Shown here one piece after another: positions 53,741 through 61,482 of a stretch of DNA of 64,000 bases. Numbering within the stretch: the stretch's first letter is position 1; the number at the start of each line of letters is the position of its first letter. The DNA is from an uncultured Opitutia bacterium. Its GTDB lineage: Bacteria; Verrucomicrobiota; Verrucomicrobiia; Opitutales; Coraliomargaritaceae. The translations under genes and the position numbers were made by a program. The stretch covers positions 129,073 to 193,072 of the forward strand of contig CAKZOI010000035.1 in the NCBI GenBank assembly GCA_937136395.1. The letters are read 5' to 3'. The notes below the pieces were generated by a model. The model ran no database searches. It had not been told where the DNA came from and saw nothing but the letters and a program-made list of their open reading frames with translations.

Positions 53741-53762
53741 GGACGCTTGCGCTCAAGCGTCC
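53741..53762. repeat. Perfect palindrome GGACGCTTG-CGCT-CAAGCGTCC
   Basis: A 9-bp perfect stem directly after the receptor stop; it may work as a terminator without a T run. Same outer bases as 20125-20146. Confidence 0.55.
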
Positions 53763-53818
53763 GCCTCACATAGTTAGTAGCTCGCCACTACCGTTTAACT
53801 TCATTCGCTTAATCTACT

Positions 53819-54202
53819 ATGCAATCCACTCGACAACGGGCAGCTATTGTCGACGTTCTGACTGAAGCCGAGCGTCCACTTACGCGCGACGAGATCCTGA
53901 GCCTTGGTCGGGTGAAGATCCCAAAACTGGGCTCTGCGACTGTTGATCGAGCGATTCGTGAAATGCGCGCTAATTTCGAGATCATCGGCGTCGAGTTTCC
54001 CGGGCAGGCCCGCCGCTACGAACTGCCCGCAGCGCACGAGCATCCACACTTTGTTTGCCGCGTCTGTGATCGTGTATTCGATCTTCCAGTTAAAACACAG
54101 CTTCCTGAGATTAAGGCTCCGCGGGGCTTTCTGATCACAGGCGGCGAGGTGATTTACTCCGGCACCTGTCCCGACTGTTTGAAGAAACGCAAGCAGGCGT
54201 AG
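53819..54202 (+). CDS. Fur-family metalloregulator
   Basis: Ferric uptake regulator family, 127 residues. A winged-helix N-terminus (STRQRAAIVDVLTEAERPLTRDEILSLGRVKIPKLGSATVDRAIREM) is followed by the dimerisation domain with HEHPHFVCRVCDRVFDLP and CPDCLKKR, giving the two CxxC structural zinc motifs. Sensor-site His residues are few, so it could be Fur, Zur or PerR. It is 94 bases after the receptor gene and probably controls it through the upstream palindrome. Confidence 0.9.
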   Translation: MQSTRQRAAIVDVLTEAERPLTRDEILSLGRVKIPKLGSATVDRAIREMRANFEIIGVEFPGQARRYELPAAHEHPHFVCRVCDRVFDLPVKTQLPEIKAPRGFLITGGEVIYSGTCPDCLKKRKQA

Positions 54203-54211
54203 CACTCGTTT

Positions 54212-54538
54212 TCATTTTATTAGGTGCTTTTCAAAAACCCTCTTGAAGTGGGCATTGATCATCAGATGACTATATAGAGAAAAGATAAACGGCACATTGA
54301 AGCGATAGGAGAGTGTGCACGTATCTGAATCGATCGCTTCGATGGTTCCTTTGGCGGTGCACCAATTATTCGGTCCCAATCCAATATTGAAAATTGTGGC
54401 ATTTGGAGTGGTTTCAATATTCCCATAGCAGCTGGCATGATCGACATGGCGCAGTGCTGTATTTGAGATTTTTCGAAGGCTTGCGCTGAGCTCAAAGGTT
54501 GCGGTGTCTCTGGATAAATGGATGCGATAGCTTCTCAT
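54212..54538 (-). CDS. Hypothetical protein
   Basis: A 108-residue frame facing the Fur-family gene, with 9 bases between their stops. The sequence (RDTATFELSASLRKISNTALRHVDHASCYGNIETTPNATIFNIGLGPNNWCTAKGTIEAIDSDTCTLSYRFNV) looks like alternating beta strands, as in START/SRPBCC-type domains, but the similarity is not firm. No signal peptide or TM segment. Real gene likely, function unknown. Confidence 0.5.
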   Translation of the reverse strand: MRSYRIHLSRDTATFELSASLRKISNTALRHVDHASCYGNIETTPNATIFNIGLGPNNWCTAKGTIEAIDSDTCTLSYRFNVPFIFSLYSHLMINAHFKRVFEKHLIK

Positions 54539-54620
54539 TATATCAAACGTTGTATCTTTGAGCGCACATATGGGCTCTTGGATGGCGCTTTCCTATGCTG
54601 CTCCTGAAGACTGCAGATGC

Positions 54621-55349
54621 CTACTTCAAGAGTGCTTCAAATTTTGCCATTACGGCACTCGGGCCGATGTATTCTCCCGAACTATCGTAGCTGTCCAGTA
54701 GCTTGTTACCCTCAGCATCGGTAACGAGTAAGTTTGGAATGCCCGAGCCATTGCTGGCAACAATGTCTTTATTTTCACCCCAAGGAAAAGCAGGCCACGG
54801 CATGTCGTATTCGTTCATATAAATAGCCATGGCTTCTTCGGTGCGATCACTGCTGATAAAAATGAGTTCAAACTGAACGGTTTCCCCTTTTTGCTTATTG
54901 TAGAACTCCACTAATTTCGGTGTGAAGGTGCGACACGGTGGGCACCAGTGCGCTGAACGGTAGAAGGCGAAATACTTTGGATTGTCAGTCGGTTCTGCTC
55001 GGAACTTTGAGAGCCGTTTACCTTTTGAATAGACGAGTGATTTGTAGACGCGTTTGGCAAATTCACTTCGCTCTGCTGCAGTGGCTGTTTCGCCTGCGGT
55101 AGATGTGGTCTGTTTTCGTTGCCAGTCCCTGGCAAATTCTTGGTCGGATGGTTTTAGATCTGCCAAGCGAAACTCAATGCTGCGACCTTCTTTATTTTCT
55201 AGGGTGATGCTGGTGCTACCTACACCTGTGAGCTTTGCCTCGAAATATCCGCCTCCGATCATGTTCCAAGTGCGAAAGTCATCTGCACTAAGCGAGCTTA
55301 GACCTAGTGCCAATCCGAGCACAAAGAGAATGCTATTTTTTATACGCAT
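54621..55349 (-). CDS. Exported thioredoxin-like protein with SHD1 domain
   Basis: A 242-residue protein with signal peptide [22 protein letters not shown]. An N-terminal SHD1-like domain (about 25-78: [52 protein letters not shown]) precedes a tryparedoxin/TlpA-like thioredoxin fold with the active site WCPPC at residues 135-139. SHD1 domains are common in Planctomycetes and Verrucomicrobia and rare elsewhere. It probably acts on disulfides in the periplasm; partner unknown. Confidence 0.88.
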   Translation of the reverse strand: MRIKNSILFVLGLALGLSSLSADDFRTWNMIGGGYFEAKLTGVGSTSITLENKEGRSIEFRLADLKPSDQEFARDWQRKQTTSTAGETATAAERSEFAKRVYKSLVYSKGKRLSKFRAEPTDNPKYFAFYRSAHWCPPCRTFTPKLVEFYNKQKGETVQFELIFISSDRTEEAMAIYMNEYDMPWPAFPWGENKDIVASNGSGIPNLLVTDAEGNKLLDSYDSSGEYIGPSAVMAKFEALLK

Positions 55350-55508
55350 AGGTTTTTAGAATAAAGATTGTCGATAAAGTCGAATTTGAAAGTGAGGTCT
55401 TGAGGCGGAGGTAGTCGAAAGTAGACAATGGAATATGACTTATTTGAAAGCGATGTCTATTAAGCCACATAGCTTGTAAGCTTGTTGTCGTGGTGACGAT
55501 CTTTTAAT

Positions 55509-55976
55509 ATGTTAACAAAGTTTAAAAAAGTGATCGCCGCCCAGTTGAAGCAAGGGCTTGGGCGCCAAGCTTGTTGTCAGGCGATTGCGACTTCGTTGAT
55601 GATCGGGATCTTTCCGATCATGGGTTTTTCAACGCTAATGAATACCTTGAGCGCGGCGGCTTTTCGTTTGAATCAACCAGTGGTGCAAATTTGCAACTGG
55701 ATTATCGGCCCGGTCAAATTGGCACTTATTTTTCCGTTTCTTCGATTGGGAGAGTGGCTGTTTAAAGCGGAGCCTTTTAGGCTGAGCTTAACCGAATTCA
55801 GTGCGCGTTTTTTTAATGATATTGCGACGACGAGCATTCAGTTTGCTTGGACCTTCGCTCACGCGATTGTAGGATGGTTGGTGTGTGCTCCTTTGATCTA
55901 CCTAGTGATTTATAAAGTGTCTCTGTCGCTTCTACCGCAGAGCCGCGAAGGTGGGGTGACTTCTGTCACAGAGTAG
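55509..55976 (+). CDS. DUF2062-domain membrane protein
   Basis: A 155-residue protein of the DUF2062 family: LKQGLGRQACCQAIATSLMIGIFPIMGFSTLMNTLSAAAFRLNQPVVQICNWIIGP, then LGEWLFKAEPFRLS. Three or more TM segments are clear. Members often accompany glycosyltransferases, but here it stands alone. Function unknown. Its 3' end overlaps the convergent M60-like gene by 11 bases. Confidence 0.82.
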   Translation: MLTKFKKVIAAQLKQGLGRQACCQAIATSLMIGIFPIMGFSTLMNTLSAAAFRLNQPVVQICNWIIGPVKLALIFPFLRLGEWLFKAEPFRLSLTEFSARFFNDIATTSIQFAWTFAHAIVGWLVCAPLIYLVIYKVSLSLLPQSREGGVTSVTE

Positions 55977-57945
55977 TCATTTGCTCTGATGGGAAATAGG
56001 TGTCGAGGATCGTTTGTAGTGCTTTTTGTGCAGCTTCTCCGTGGCTGCGTTGATACTTGGGGAGCCAAGATTGATACCAGCCTACGCCAAAGTTAGGATT
56101 GCTGTTCTTTGCCTGCAATCCTTTTGGGTAGACGATTCTGGCGTGATCGGCAAAGGCTTTTGCATCCATTGGTATGATCGATTTGTAATGAATGAGCTGA
56201 TTGTAAATAGCGGGCGAGGGTTGTAGGCCTGCCTTTTGTATGGCTTGTTTAAGCTCTGCGGGATTCTCAGGTGGTATTCCCCAGAAATGAATAAGTGGAG
56301 TTAGGTCGACTTGGGCTGCTTTTGAGAGTCTTAGGATGCGGTTGTCGGTCGGGTCAGAATTGCGATTATAAGTTATGCCATTCATGTAGTCCACATGCAC
56401 AGAATGCCAAAACTTTTCCAAGACTTCCCAGCCAAACAAATTGGCAATCTCTACGTATTTTCCATAGCCTCGATGCTGGTAGCGCACTTCGTTTTTTGGG
56501 CTATTGGATATATCCATTGGTTTGCCTGTGCGGAAGTTTTCGGTGACCATCCACATGATTGCCGCTTGGTCGAGTGAGACGGTTTCTTTGTTGAAGGACT
56601 TTCCAAAGGCAGTGTCTAGATCGATCCCAAAGCCTTTGTTTAAGACCGCAACGAAGGGTAAATTGACGACGGCCTCAACCTCCCCCTTGAACTTGGTGAA
56701 TAGCTGTGCGTGCCCGAGTTCGTGGAATATAATCGCGCCCCCATGCTGTGGGCCTTGTAGTAACCAGTGTGACTTGTTGCCGTTCTCAGATTTGTGTGGA
56801 TTGTAGGGGTTGTTCGACTGCGGATAGCCTGGGAAATTCGCGTTCCCACGCAGGGCGACATCTACTTGGAGATACAGCACGGTTTTGCCGCGAACCAAAG
56901 GTAAGCCCATAAGCGTCGAAACGGCGTCGAGTGCGCGGTTCCAGTCCTCCATTAATTGTTTCGGCTTATTGAATTTGTAGATCCAGCTGGTGGGCACCTG
57001 CATCATAAATTTGTCCGATTCGAAGTCGGTCCAAGGGCCAGGGTGAGCGCGTTCGATCTTCCACTCTTCAGCCTTGGTTTGATCGAAGCTCCTTGCAGAA
57101 TAATAGGGCGCACGAACTGCATTTTGTATCGTGATGTCGATCAGTCCCGCATCCGCTTCGGACGGGACTTCTATGTAGATGCCACCACCTAGTGGATTGG
57201 CGATCAATGTTTGCTTGGAGTGTATCGGAAAGACCAGAGACACTCGGTCGAGACGTTTAATCGTCGGTTTCTTTTTCAGGTCCCACGAATGAGCACCTAC
57301 ACGGATCGAATAGCCAGCATTGAGCAAGGTGTCGGGCACAGTGATTCGGGCAATTGTTCCTGGTGCTAGATAGCAGCCGGTTGGACGGCGAGCAGGGTCT
57401 TTTGCAAACATTACAGGGCTTCCCCAATCTTTAGGGTGCGATGCATTGATTTGAACGGTATGTAAGATCGTTGGATCTGGAGCCTCGCCGACAGAGCCGG
57501 GGAAATAGGCGGATGTCTTGAAGTGTCGACCATTGAGCTGCAGGTAGTGTGCCTGCACATTTTCTGGGCTATAGGCATAGTCCATAATCGCCTGTTGAAG
57601 AGTGAACAGTGCTCTGTCGATCTCGAGTCCGCCGCGTGGCTTTCTAGGAAAACCCTTGCGCGTCTTTGCATTAATGAAAAGCGGCCCTGCTTCGCTTGCT
57701 TCGTAGGCATCAACGACAGCAAATGCTTGCTTTAAAATCTCTTGGGATGCGCCGAGCACATTGGCATCTGCCTGGAGTGTTTTGGTGTGTTGATTGATTA
57801 CGTCCGCGGTCAAAGCTTCACGTCCGTCGATATGCTTTAAAAGCTGCAGCAAGGCGCTCGAATACCCGGTATCTGTCTCTGCTTGAAGTGAATAGCTACT
57901 GAATAAGAGGCTGCAGAGGAGTAAGCGTTGGATCAAAATGTTCAT
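55966..57945 (-). CDS. M60-like metallopeptidase
   Basis: Exported zinc protease, 659 residues from MNILIQRLLLCSLLFSSYSLQA; the frame starts 21 codons earlier without a signal. The middle contains the zinc motif HELGH (near residue 408) with AIIFHELGHAQLF, and upstream blocks typical of enhancin/M60 proteins: CYLAPGTIARITVPDTLLNAGYSIRVGAHSW and IANPLGGGIYIEVPS. A late Glu in VTENFRTG or nearby may be the third ligand. M60 proteases often cut mucin-type glycoproteins; here substrate is unknown. Confidence 0.85.
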   Translation of the reverse strand: MNILIQRLLLCSLLFSSYSLQAETDTGYSSALLQLLKHIDGREALTADVINQHTKTLQADANVLGASQEILKQAFAVVDAYEASEAGPLFINAKTRKGFPRKPRGGLEIDRALFTLQQAIMDYAYSPENVQAHYLQLNGRHFKTSAYFPGSVGEAPDPTILHTVQINASHPKDWGSPVMFAKDPARRPTGCYLAPGTIARITVPDTLLNAGYSIRVGAHSWDLKKKPTIKRLDRVSLVFPIHSKQTLIANPLGGGIYIEVPSEADAGLIDITIQNAVRAPYYSARSFDQTKAEEWKIERAHPGPWTDFESDKFMMQVPTSWIYKFNKPKQLMEDWNRALDAVSTLMGLPLVRGKTVLYLQVDVALRGNANFPGYPQSNNPYNPHKSENGNKSHWLLQGPQHGGAIIFHELGHAQLFTKFKGEVEAVVNLPFVAVLNKGFGIDLDTAFGKSFNKETVSLDQAAIMWMVTENFRTGKPMDISNSPKNEVRYQHRGYGKYVEIANLFGWEVLEKFWHSVHVDYMNGITYNRNSDPTDNRILRLSKAAQVDLTPLIHFWGIPPENPAELKQAIQKAGLQPSPAIYNQLIHYKSIIPMDAKAFADHARIVYPKGLQAKNSNPNFGVGWYQSWLPKYQRSHGEAAQKALQTILDTYFPSEQMTTL

Positions 57946-58157
57946 GCTATTTCGTGGGGAATTATGGGGCAGAGAATGACAAGACATGCTTGTATTTCCG
58001 CTAGTCAATGGCGCCAGTAATCAGCATACAGTGCCCGCTATCGACCCATGATGCAAACAAGTTTGAAGCATAGCCGCAATGTCACTGGTGCGACCGATCA
58101 GGAGAGCCGACGGGTGAAGGTGCTAGTCTCTCGACTGCTCGCTCCATTGATCGATTC

Positions 58158-58229
58158 GTAACCAGATACAGCAGTCAGCCAAGCGGTGCCTTTGAGATCT
58201 ATCTGGTTACTTATGCCGATTTATCGGCA
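58158..58229. repeat. Two palindromes in a gene-free gap
   Basis: GTAACCAGATA (58158-58168) faces TATCTGGTTAC (58200-58210), and a perfect hairpin TGCCGAT-TT-ATCGGCA lies at 58214-58229. No gene was found in the rest of the 491-base gap 57946-58436 apart from the next REP-like element. Confidence 0.6.
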
Positions 58230-58321
58230 CGCTTCGAGGGGGTATTTTATTAACAACCGCTGCGCTTGAGGGCGCTATGGGCTGAGTAAAGGGAGAAGGG
58301 ATTCAGCCGTCAGTGCCCATC

Positions 58322-58392
58322 GTAGAAGCGACTTCAGTCGCTTTCTCTCTGAGGTGCCAATCAGGCGCGAAAGCGGCTAAAGCCGCTTCTAC
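58322..58392. repeat. REP-like inverted pair GTAGAAGCG
   Basis: The left end is GTAG then AAGCGAC-TTCA-GTCGCTT. The right end (minus strand) is GTAG then AAGCGGC-TTTA-GCCGCTT. The GAC/GTC and GGC/GCC stem differences compensate. Confidence 0.8.
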
Positions 58393-58436
58393 ATTAAACC
58401 TAGCGCTCGCAGCCAAAATCGCCTATCAAGATACCT

Positions 58437-58934
58437 GTGAAATACTTAGTAATTGCCGCCTTACTCCTTGCGTCTTGCGCGTTCCTGTCCGCGAAGGTGC
58501 CTTCGTTTCAAAAATTGGCAAAGGGCGAGCGTGTTGAAGTTACCTTTAGTTCTTCCGGTTGTTTTCATCATTCCACGGAGTTGTTCATTTTTCAGGGCAA
58601 TAAGGTGGAGGTCTACGAGTTGGCTACAACATGGTCTCATGAGAAACAAGAGCGATTGACGGTGGATCGGATGGCTCTCGGGGAGTTGGTGTTAAGCTCG
58701 GATGATTGTAAGCAGTTGGATGAGCTTTTTAAATTTTACTCAAAGCCAGTGTTTGGCGGTTGCACGACCGTCGATACGATTGTGGTGAAACACTATAACG
58801 AGAAAGACTTACTCTCGACGACTGATTTCAGAGATGGCACCTGCGCGACATATGACATGAAATCGTTACTGACATTTCTCGATTTACGACAGCGTCTTGC
58901 GGAGGCACAGCCGTCAGCCAAAGGAGATTTTTGA
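58437..58934 (+). CDS. Exported protein, unknown function
   Basis: A 165-residue protein starting GTG at 58437 with an N-terminal signal (KYLVIAALLLASCAFLSAKVP). The mature part has GERVEVTFSSSGCFHHSTELFIFQGNKVEVYEL and GGCTTVDTIVVKHYNEKDLLSTTDFRDGTCATY, with four Cys that could form disulfides, and looks mostly beta. No family recognised. The REP-like element precedes it. Confidence 0.7.
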   Translation: MKYLVIAALLLASCAFLSAKVPSFQKLAKGERVEVTFSSSGCFHHSTELFIFQGNKVEVYELATTWSHEKQERLTVDRMALGELVLSSDDCKQLDELFKFYSKPVFGGCTTVDTIVVKHYNEKDLLSTTDFRDGTCATYDMKSLLTFLDLRQRLAEAQPSAKGDF

Positions 58935-58990
58935 TACTGCTAAATATGGTGAGGTATTTGTAGTCTGAAAGCCTAACGTTTCCTGCTTAC

Positions 58991-59014
58991 ATATCATACC
59001 TTTTGGGATGATAT
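58991..59014. repeat. Palindrome upstream of the cassette-like island
   Basis: ATATCATACC and GGGATGATAT enclose TTTT, with one mismatched position. It could be a terminator for the gene ending at 58934. Confidence 0.5.
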
Positions 59015-59065
59015 CTCAAAATTACATAATAACTTGTTGCATCGGCTCGCTTCGCTCGCCGCCGC

Positions 59066-59138
59066 AACGCCGCGCTGAGCTGCCTCTCGGCAAGCAAGCT
59101 TGCTACAAGTAAATCACTCCGTGCCTCAGCGCGGCGTT
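59066..59138. repeat. attC-like inverted site at the left edge of the AT-rich island
   Basis: AACGCCGCGCTGAG (59066-59079) and CTCAGCGCGGCGTT (59125-59138) form a perfect 14-bp stem around a 45-base loop. The AAC...GTT layout and size fit an integron attC, but the outer bases deviate from RYYYAAC/GTTRRRY. The following GTTACACAG resembles GTTACTCAG at the right edge (61475-61483). Confidence 0.45.
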
Positions 59139-59151
59139 ACACAGAAATAGA

Positions 59152-59544
59152 ATGGCCGATGTAATTTCAGAAATCACCTCCTTGCTAATCTTTGCTGCTT
59201 TTATCTTTGGCATCTACAAATTTGTAAGATTTGCCATTAAAGAAGAAGAAAAAGAAAAGGAACGAATGGCGGCGGATCCAGCATTCAGACACCAAAAAGC
59301 TCAAGGCGAATCATACTTTGCGGTCGGAGTTATTGTTGTCATTATCAGCGCTATTGTTGGAGCAATCGCTTACTATACTGAGGAAGCAAATATTGTAGCT
59401 TTCACATCCATACCTTTATCCTTGATGGGGACTGTCACAGTTTACCTGATCTTACGCAACTCAGCTAGACACAATCGAGAAATTGAACGCATCTTGGCAG
59501 ATCAATATGAAAGTATAACCAATCGAGATGACCAATGTCGCTAA
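59152..59544 (+). CDS. Small membrane protein, cassette 1
   Basis: A 130-residue protein of unknown function. Three hydrophobic segments (EITSLLIFAAFIFGIYKFV, YFAVGVIVVIISAIVGAIAYY and NIVAFTSIPLSLMGTVTVYLIL) with a charged EEEKEKER loop between the first two. AT-richer than flanking genes. The stop codon lies inside the boundary element at 59531-59570, as in gene cassettes whose recombination site begins at the gene end. Confidence 0.65.
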   Translation: MADVISEITSLLIFAAFIFGIYKFVRFAIKEEEKEKERMAADPAFRHQKAQGESYFAVGVIVVIISAIVGAIAYYTEEANIVAFTSIPLSLMGTVTVYLILRNSARHNREIERILADQYESITNRDDQCR

Positions 59545-59570
59545 CGCGCTATCGATTGCTCTCCACGATC
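59531..59570. repeat. Boundary element A of the cassette-like island
   Basis: Contains CAATGTCGCTA (59533-59543) and CTCCAC (59561-59566), 28 bases apart. Same layout as elements B and C. Confidence 0.55.
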
Positions 59571-59579
59571 GGTAAAGGA

Positions 59580-60155
59580 ATGAAAAAAGCAATCATTGCA
59601 CTGACGCTCATCGGAGCCATCCCGGTTCTCCTCTTGAACTCAGCATTTCTTGGTGGACCAACTCACTCCACACACAAAATCGATCTGAACTCGGGACAAA
59701 TCAAATACACCAAGCTCTTCCTGTCATTTATCCCATATTCAGTAAAAATTGAAGATACATTCTTATCTAAAGACTTCGAAAGAACCGAAAAACGAAATTG
59801 GATGATCTACGGAGCGAAGCGTCCTAACATTGGAATTTCATATACCTTTAAGGTGACTGACCTTCTGACTCTGAATGAATTAATAAAAAGGGAAGAAATA
59901 GCCTTCGAAAAAGAAGCCCTTAATACATTCCGGTCGTTAATCCTAGAGAAATGGAAAGACGGGGACTTCTACTACCATGCTGACATATGCAGAGAACTCG
60001 ACCAGATTTACCTTCAATCCTGGAAGACGCCTGAGCCTATGAGCGTAATCACCAGCGGTATTCTCAGAGCAGCACAATCCAAAATAGACCAGACCGAAGG
60101 CGAGAGTGGCAACGCCTTTGGCGCGCCACCTCTTGACGTGATTATACAAAAATGA
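59580..60155 (+). CDS. Membrane-anchored protein, cassette 2, unknown function
   Basis: A 191-residue protein from the ATG at 59580, which follows an AAAGGA run; the frame extends 15 codons upstream into element A. One N-terminal TM anchor (AIIALTLIGAIPVLLLNSAFLG) is followed by a soluble, Lys/Glu-rich domain (YSVKIEDTFLSKDFERTEKRNWMIYGAKRPNIGISYTFKVTDLLTLNELIKREE). No family recognised. It overlaps the next gene by 4 bases (ATGA), so the two are coupled. Confidence 0.65.
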   Translation: MKKAIIALTLIGAIPVLLLNSAFLGGPTHSTHKIDLNSGQIKYTKLFLSFIPYSVKIEDTFLSKDFERTEKRNWMIYGAKRPNIGISYTFKVTDLLTLNELIKREEIAFEKEALNTFRSLILEKWKDGDFYYHADICRELDQIYLQSWKTPEPMSVITSGILRAAQSKIDQTEGESGNAFGAPPLDVIIQK

Positions 60156-60790
60156 AAGTAGACGAAAAAATTCTAAAGCGAATCGCTGAAATCCTCGAAT
60201 TGGGGGAGAATATTAACAGTAGAAGCCATGATGGGAATATCGATACAGCAGCTTCTTTTCAATGGGCTAGTAGCGCGTTGAATATGACAGGACGAGTTTT
60301 TGGAACTGACAGTCATTACTTCACATCAATAGAAGAAAACGCAAAAGACTTCCCATTATATCACTGCTTCCAGGTCGCCCTAGGCGTTTTCCGTGCAGTA
60401 AAAGAAGACTACGAAAACGGAGCTATCTTTAAGCTTAGACAAATCGTCGAAGCTGAGGTGTTTGATGATTTTCTAGAACAGAGCGAATCTCTGTTTTCGG
60501 CAGGGTTTTACCAGCCTGCGGCAGTTGTTGCTGGTTCGGTCTTAGAAGACGGCCTAAGAAAAATGTGCGCAAGAGAAGAAATTGAATTATCGAAGAAGCC
60601 AAAGCTAGACTCGATGAATAGTGCACTTGCTAAGAAAGGAGTATAGAACCTTCTCACCCAAAAACGAATCACAGCACTAGCAGATATTAGAAATAACGCT
60701 GCTCATGGGAAATGGGATCAATTTACTCAAGATGATGTAGATGATCTGATTCAGTGGATTCGTAAGTTCATGGAAAGGAACTACGTATAA
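60152..60790 (+). pseudogene. HEPN-type C-terminal domain protein interrupted by TAG
   Basis: A 212-codon frame with one in-frame TAG at 60644-60646. Before it: a helical region ending FDDFLEQSESLFSAGFYQPAAVVAGSVLEDGLRKMCAREEIEL ... ALAKKGV. After it, in the same frame: NLLTQKRITALADIRNNAAHGKWDQFTQDDVDDLIQWIRKFMERNYV. RNNAAH matches the HEPN RNase signature RxxxxH, and the fold resembles DUF4145-type domains. A Tyr codon (TAT/TAC) would fit at the stop. The truncated product would lack the catalytic motif. Cassette location and fold suggest a defence or toxin-like origin (inference). Confidence 0.75.
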
Positions 60791-60797
60791 CCATTCG

Positions 60798-60840
60798 CAC
60801 TGAGCAATGTCGCTACCGCTCCATAAGTAAGCTCCACATT
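60798..60840. repeat. Boundary element B of the cassette-like island
   Basis: Begins CACTGAGCAATG, contains CAATGTCGCTA (60805 onward) and CTCCAC (60832-60837), 27 bases apart. It lies just after the HEPN-type gene. Confidence 0.6.
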
Positions 60841-60875
60841 GGTGGAGATAATCAGCTTGAACATGCATGCGTTTT

Positions 60876-60893
60876 ATGCATATTTATATGCAT
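60876..60893. promoter_or_regulatory. Probable VapBC operator palindrome
   Basis: ATGCATATTTATATGCAT is a perfect dyad with a TTTA centre and overlaps the vapB start codon, where antitoxin autorepression is expected. Confidence 0.55.
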
Positions 60894-61074
60894 GAGAACG
60901 ACACTAAACCTAGACGATGAGGTATTCGAACAAGCCTCTAAACTTACGGGTATAAAAGAGAAAACACAACTACTGCATGAGGGATTAAAAACTCTCATAG
61001 CCAAGGAAAGCGCCAAACGACTCTCGTTGCTTGGCGGCTCTGCTCCCAAGATTCAAAGCATACCCCGCAGATAA
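60892..61074 (+). CDS. vapB: VapB-family antitoxin
   Basis: Type II antitoxin of 60 residues with a ribbon-helix-helix N-terminus (MRTTLNLDDEVFEQASKLTGIKEKTQLLHEGLKTLI) that binds operator DNA, and a C-terminal tail (SLLGGSAPKIQSIPRR) that wraps the toxin. Its stop overlaps the toxin start (TAATG). The VapB_antitoxin family fit is good. The pair lies in a cassette-like island between boundary elements B and C. Confidence 0.93.
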   Translation: MRTTLNLDDEVFEQASKLTGIKEKTQLLHEGLKTLIAKESAKRLSLLGGSAPKIQSIPRR

Positions 61075-61439
61075 TGGTATTGGTCGACACTTCAGTTTGG
61101 ATAGACTTTCTCAGAGAGGGAGACCCCCTCCTGAGTGACCTACTCATTGAAGATGAAGTCTTAGTTCATCCATTTGTCATAGGAGAGCTACGCCTTGGCA
61201 ACATTCCCAAAAGAAAAACCTTCCTGGGTTTAATTGAAAACCTCCCACAAAGCAGCCAAGCTACGAACGAAGAAGTCACACACCTCATCGAGTCAAATAA
61301 GCTGCACGGAAAAGGCATCGGATTTACAGACGCTCATATTTTAGCATCATCTATAATTAATGAGGTGCCTCTGTGGACTAAAGACAAGCGGTTGCATGCC
61401 ATCACTAAAAAGCTGAAAAGCACCTACCAATCCCACTGA
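61074..61439 (+). CDS. vapC: VapC PIN-domain ribonuclease toxin
   Basis: Type II toxin, 121 residues. The PIN acid residues are in place: Asp5 (LVDTSVWIDFL), Glu38 (FVIGELRLGN), Asp86 (GFTDAHILASS) and Asp104 (WTKDKRLHAI), expected to hold the catalytic metal. VapC toxins cleave RNA, often initiator tRNA or the 23S sarcin-ricin loop. The stop codon is inside boundary element C. Nothing suggests inactivation. Confidence 0.95.
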   Translation: MVLVDTSVWIDFLREGDPLLSDLLIEDEVLVHPFVIGELRLGNIPKRKTFLGLIENLPQSSQATNEEVTHLIESNKLHGKGIGFTDAHILASSIINEVPLWTKDKRLHAITKKLKSTYQSH

Positions 61440-61482
61440 GCAATGACGCTATTGCGCCGTCGCCAGAGCTCCACGTTACTCA
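61434..61482. repeat. Boundary element C and right edge of the island
   Basis: CACTGAGCAATG (which includes the vapC stop), CGCTA, then CTCCAC (61469-61474) 28 bases after CAATG, then GTTACTCAG. The end of the flavoprotein gene (TAA, minus strand, 61476-61478) lies within it. Confidence 0.6.
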
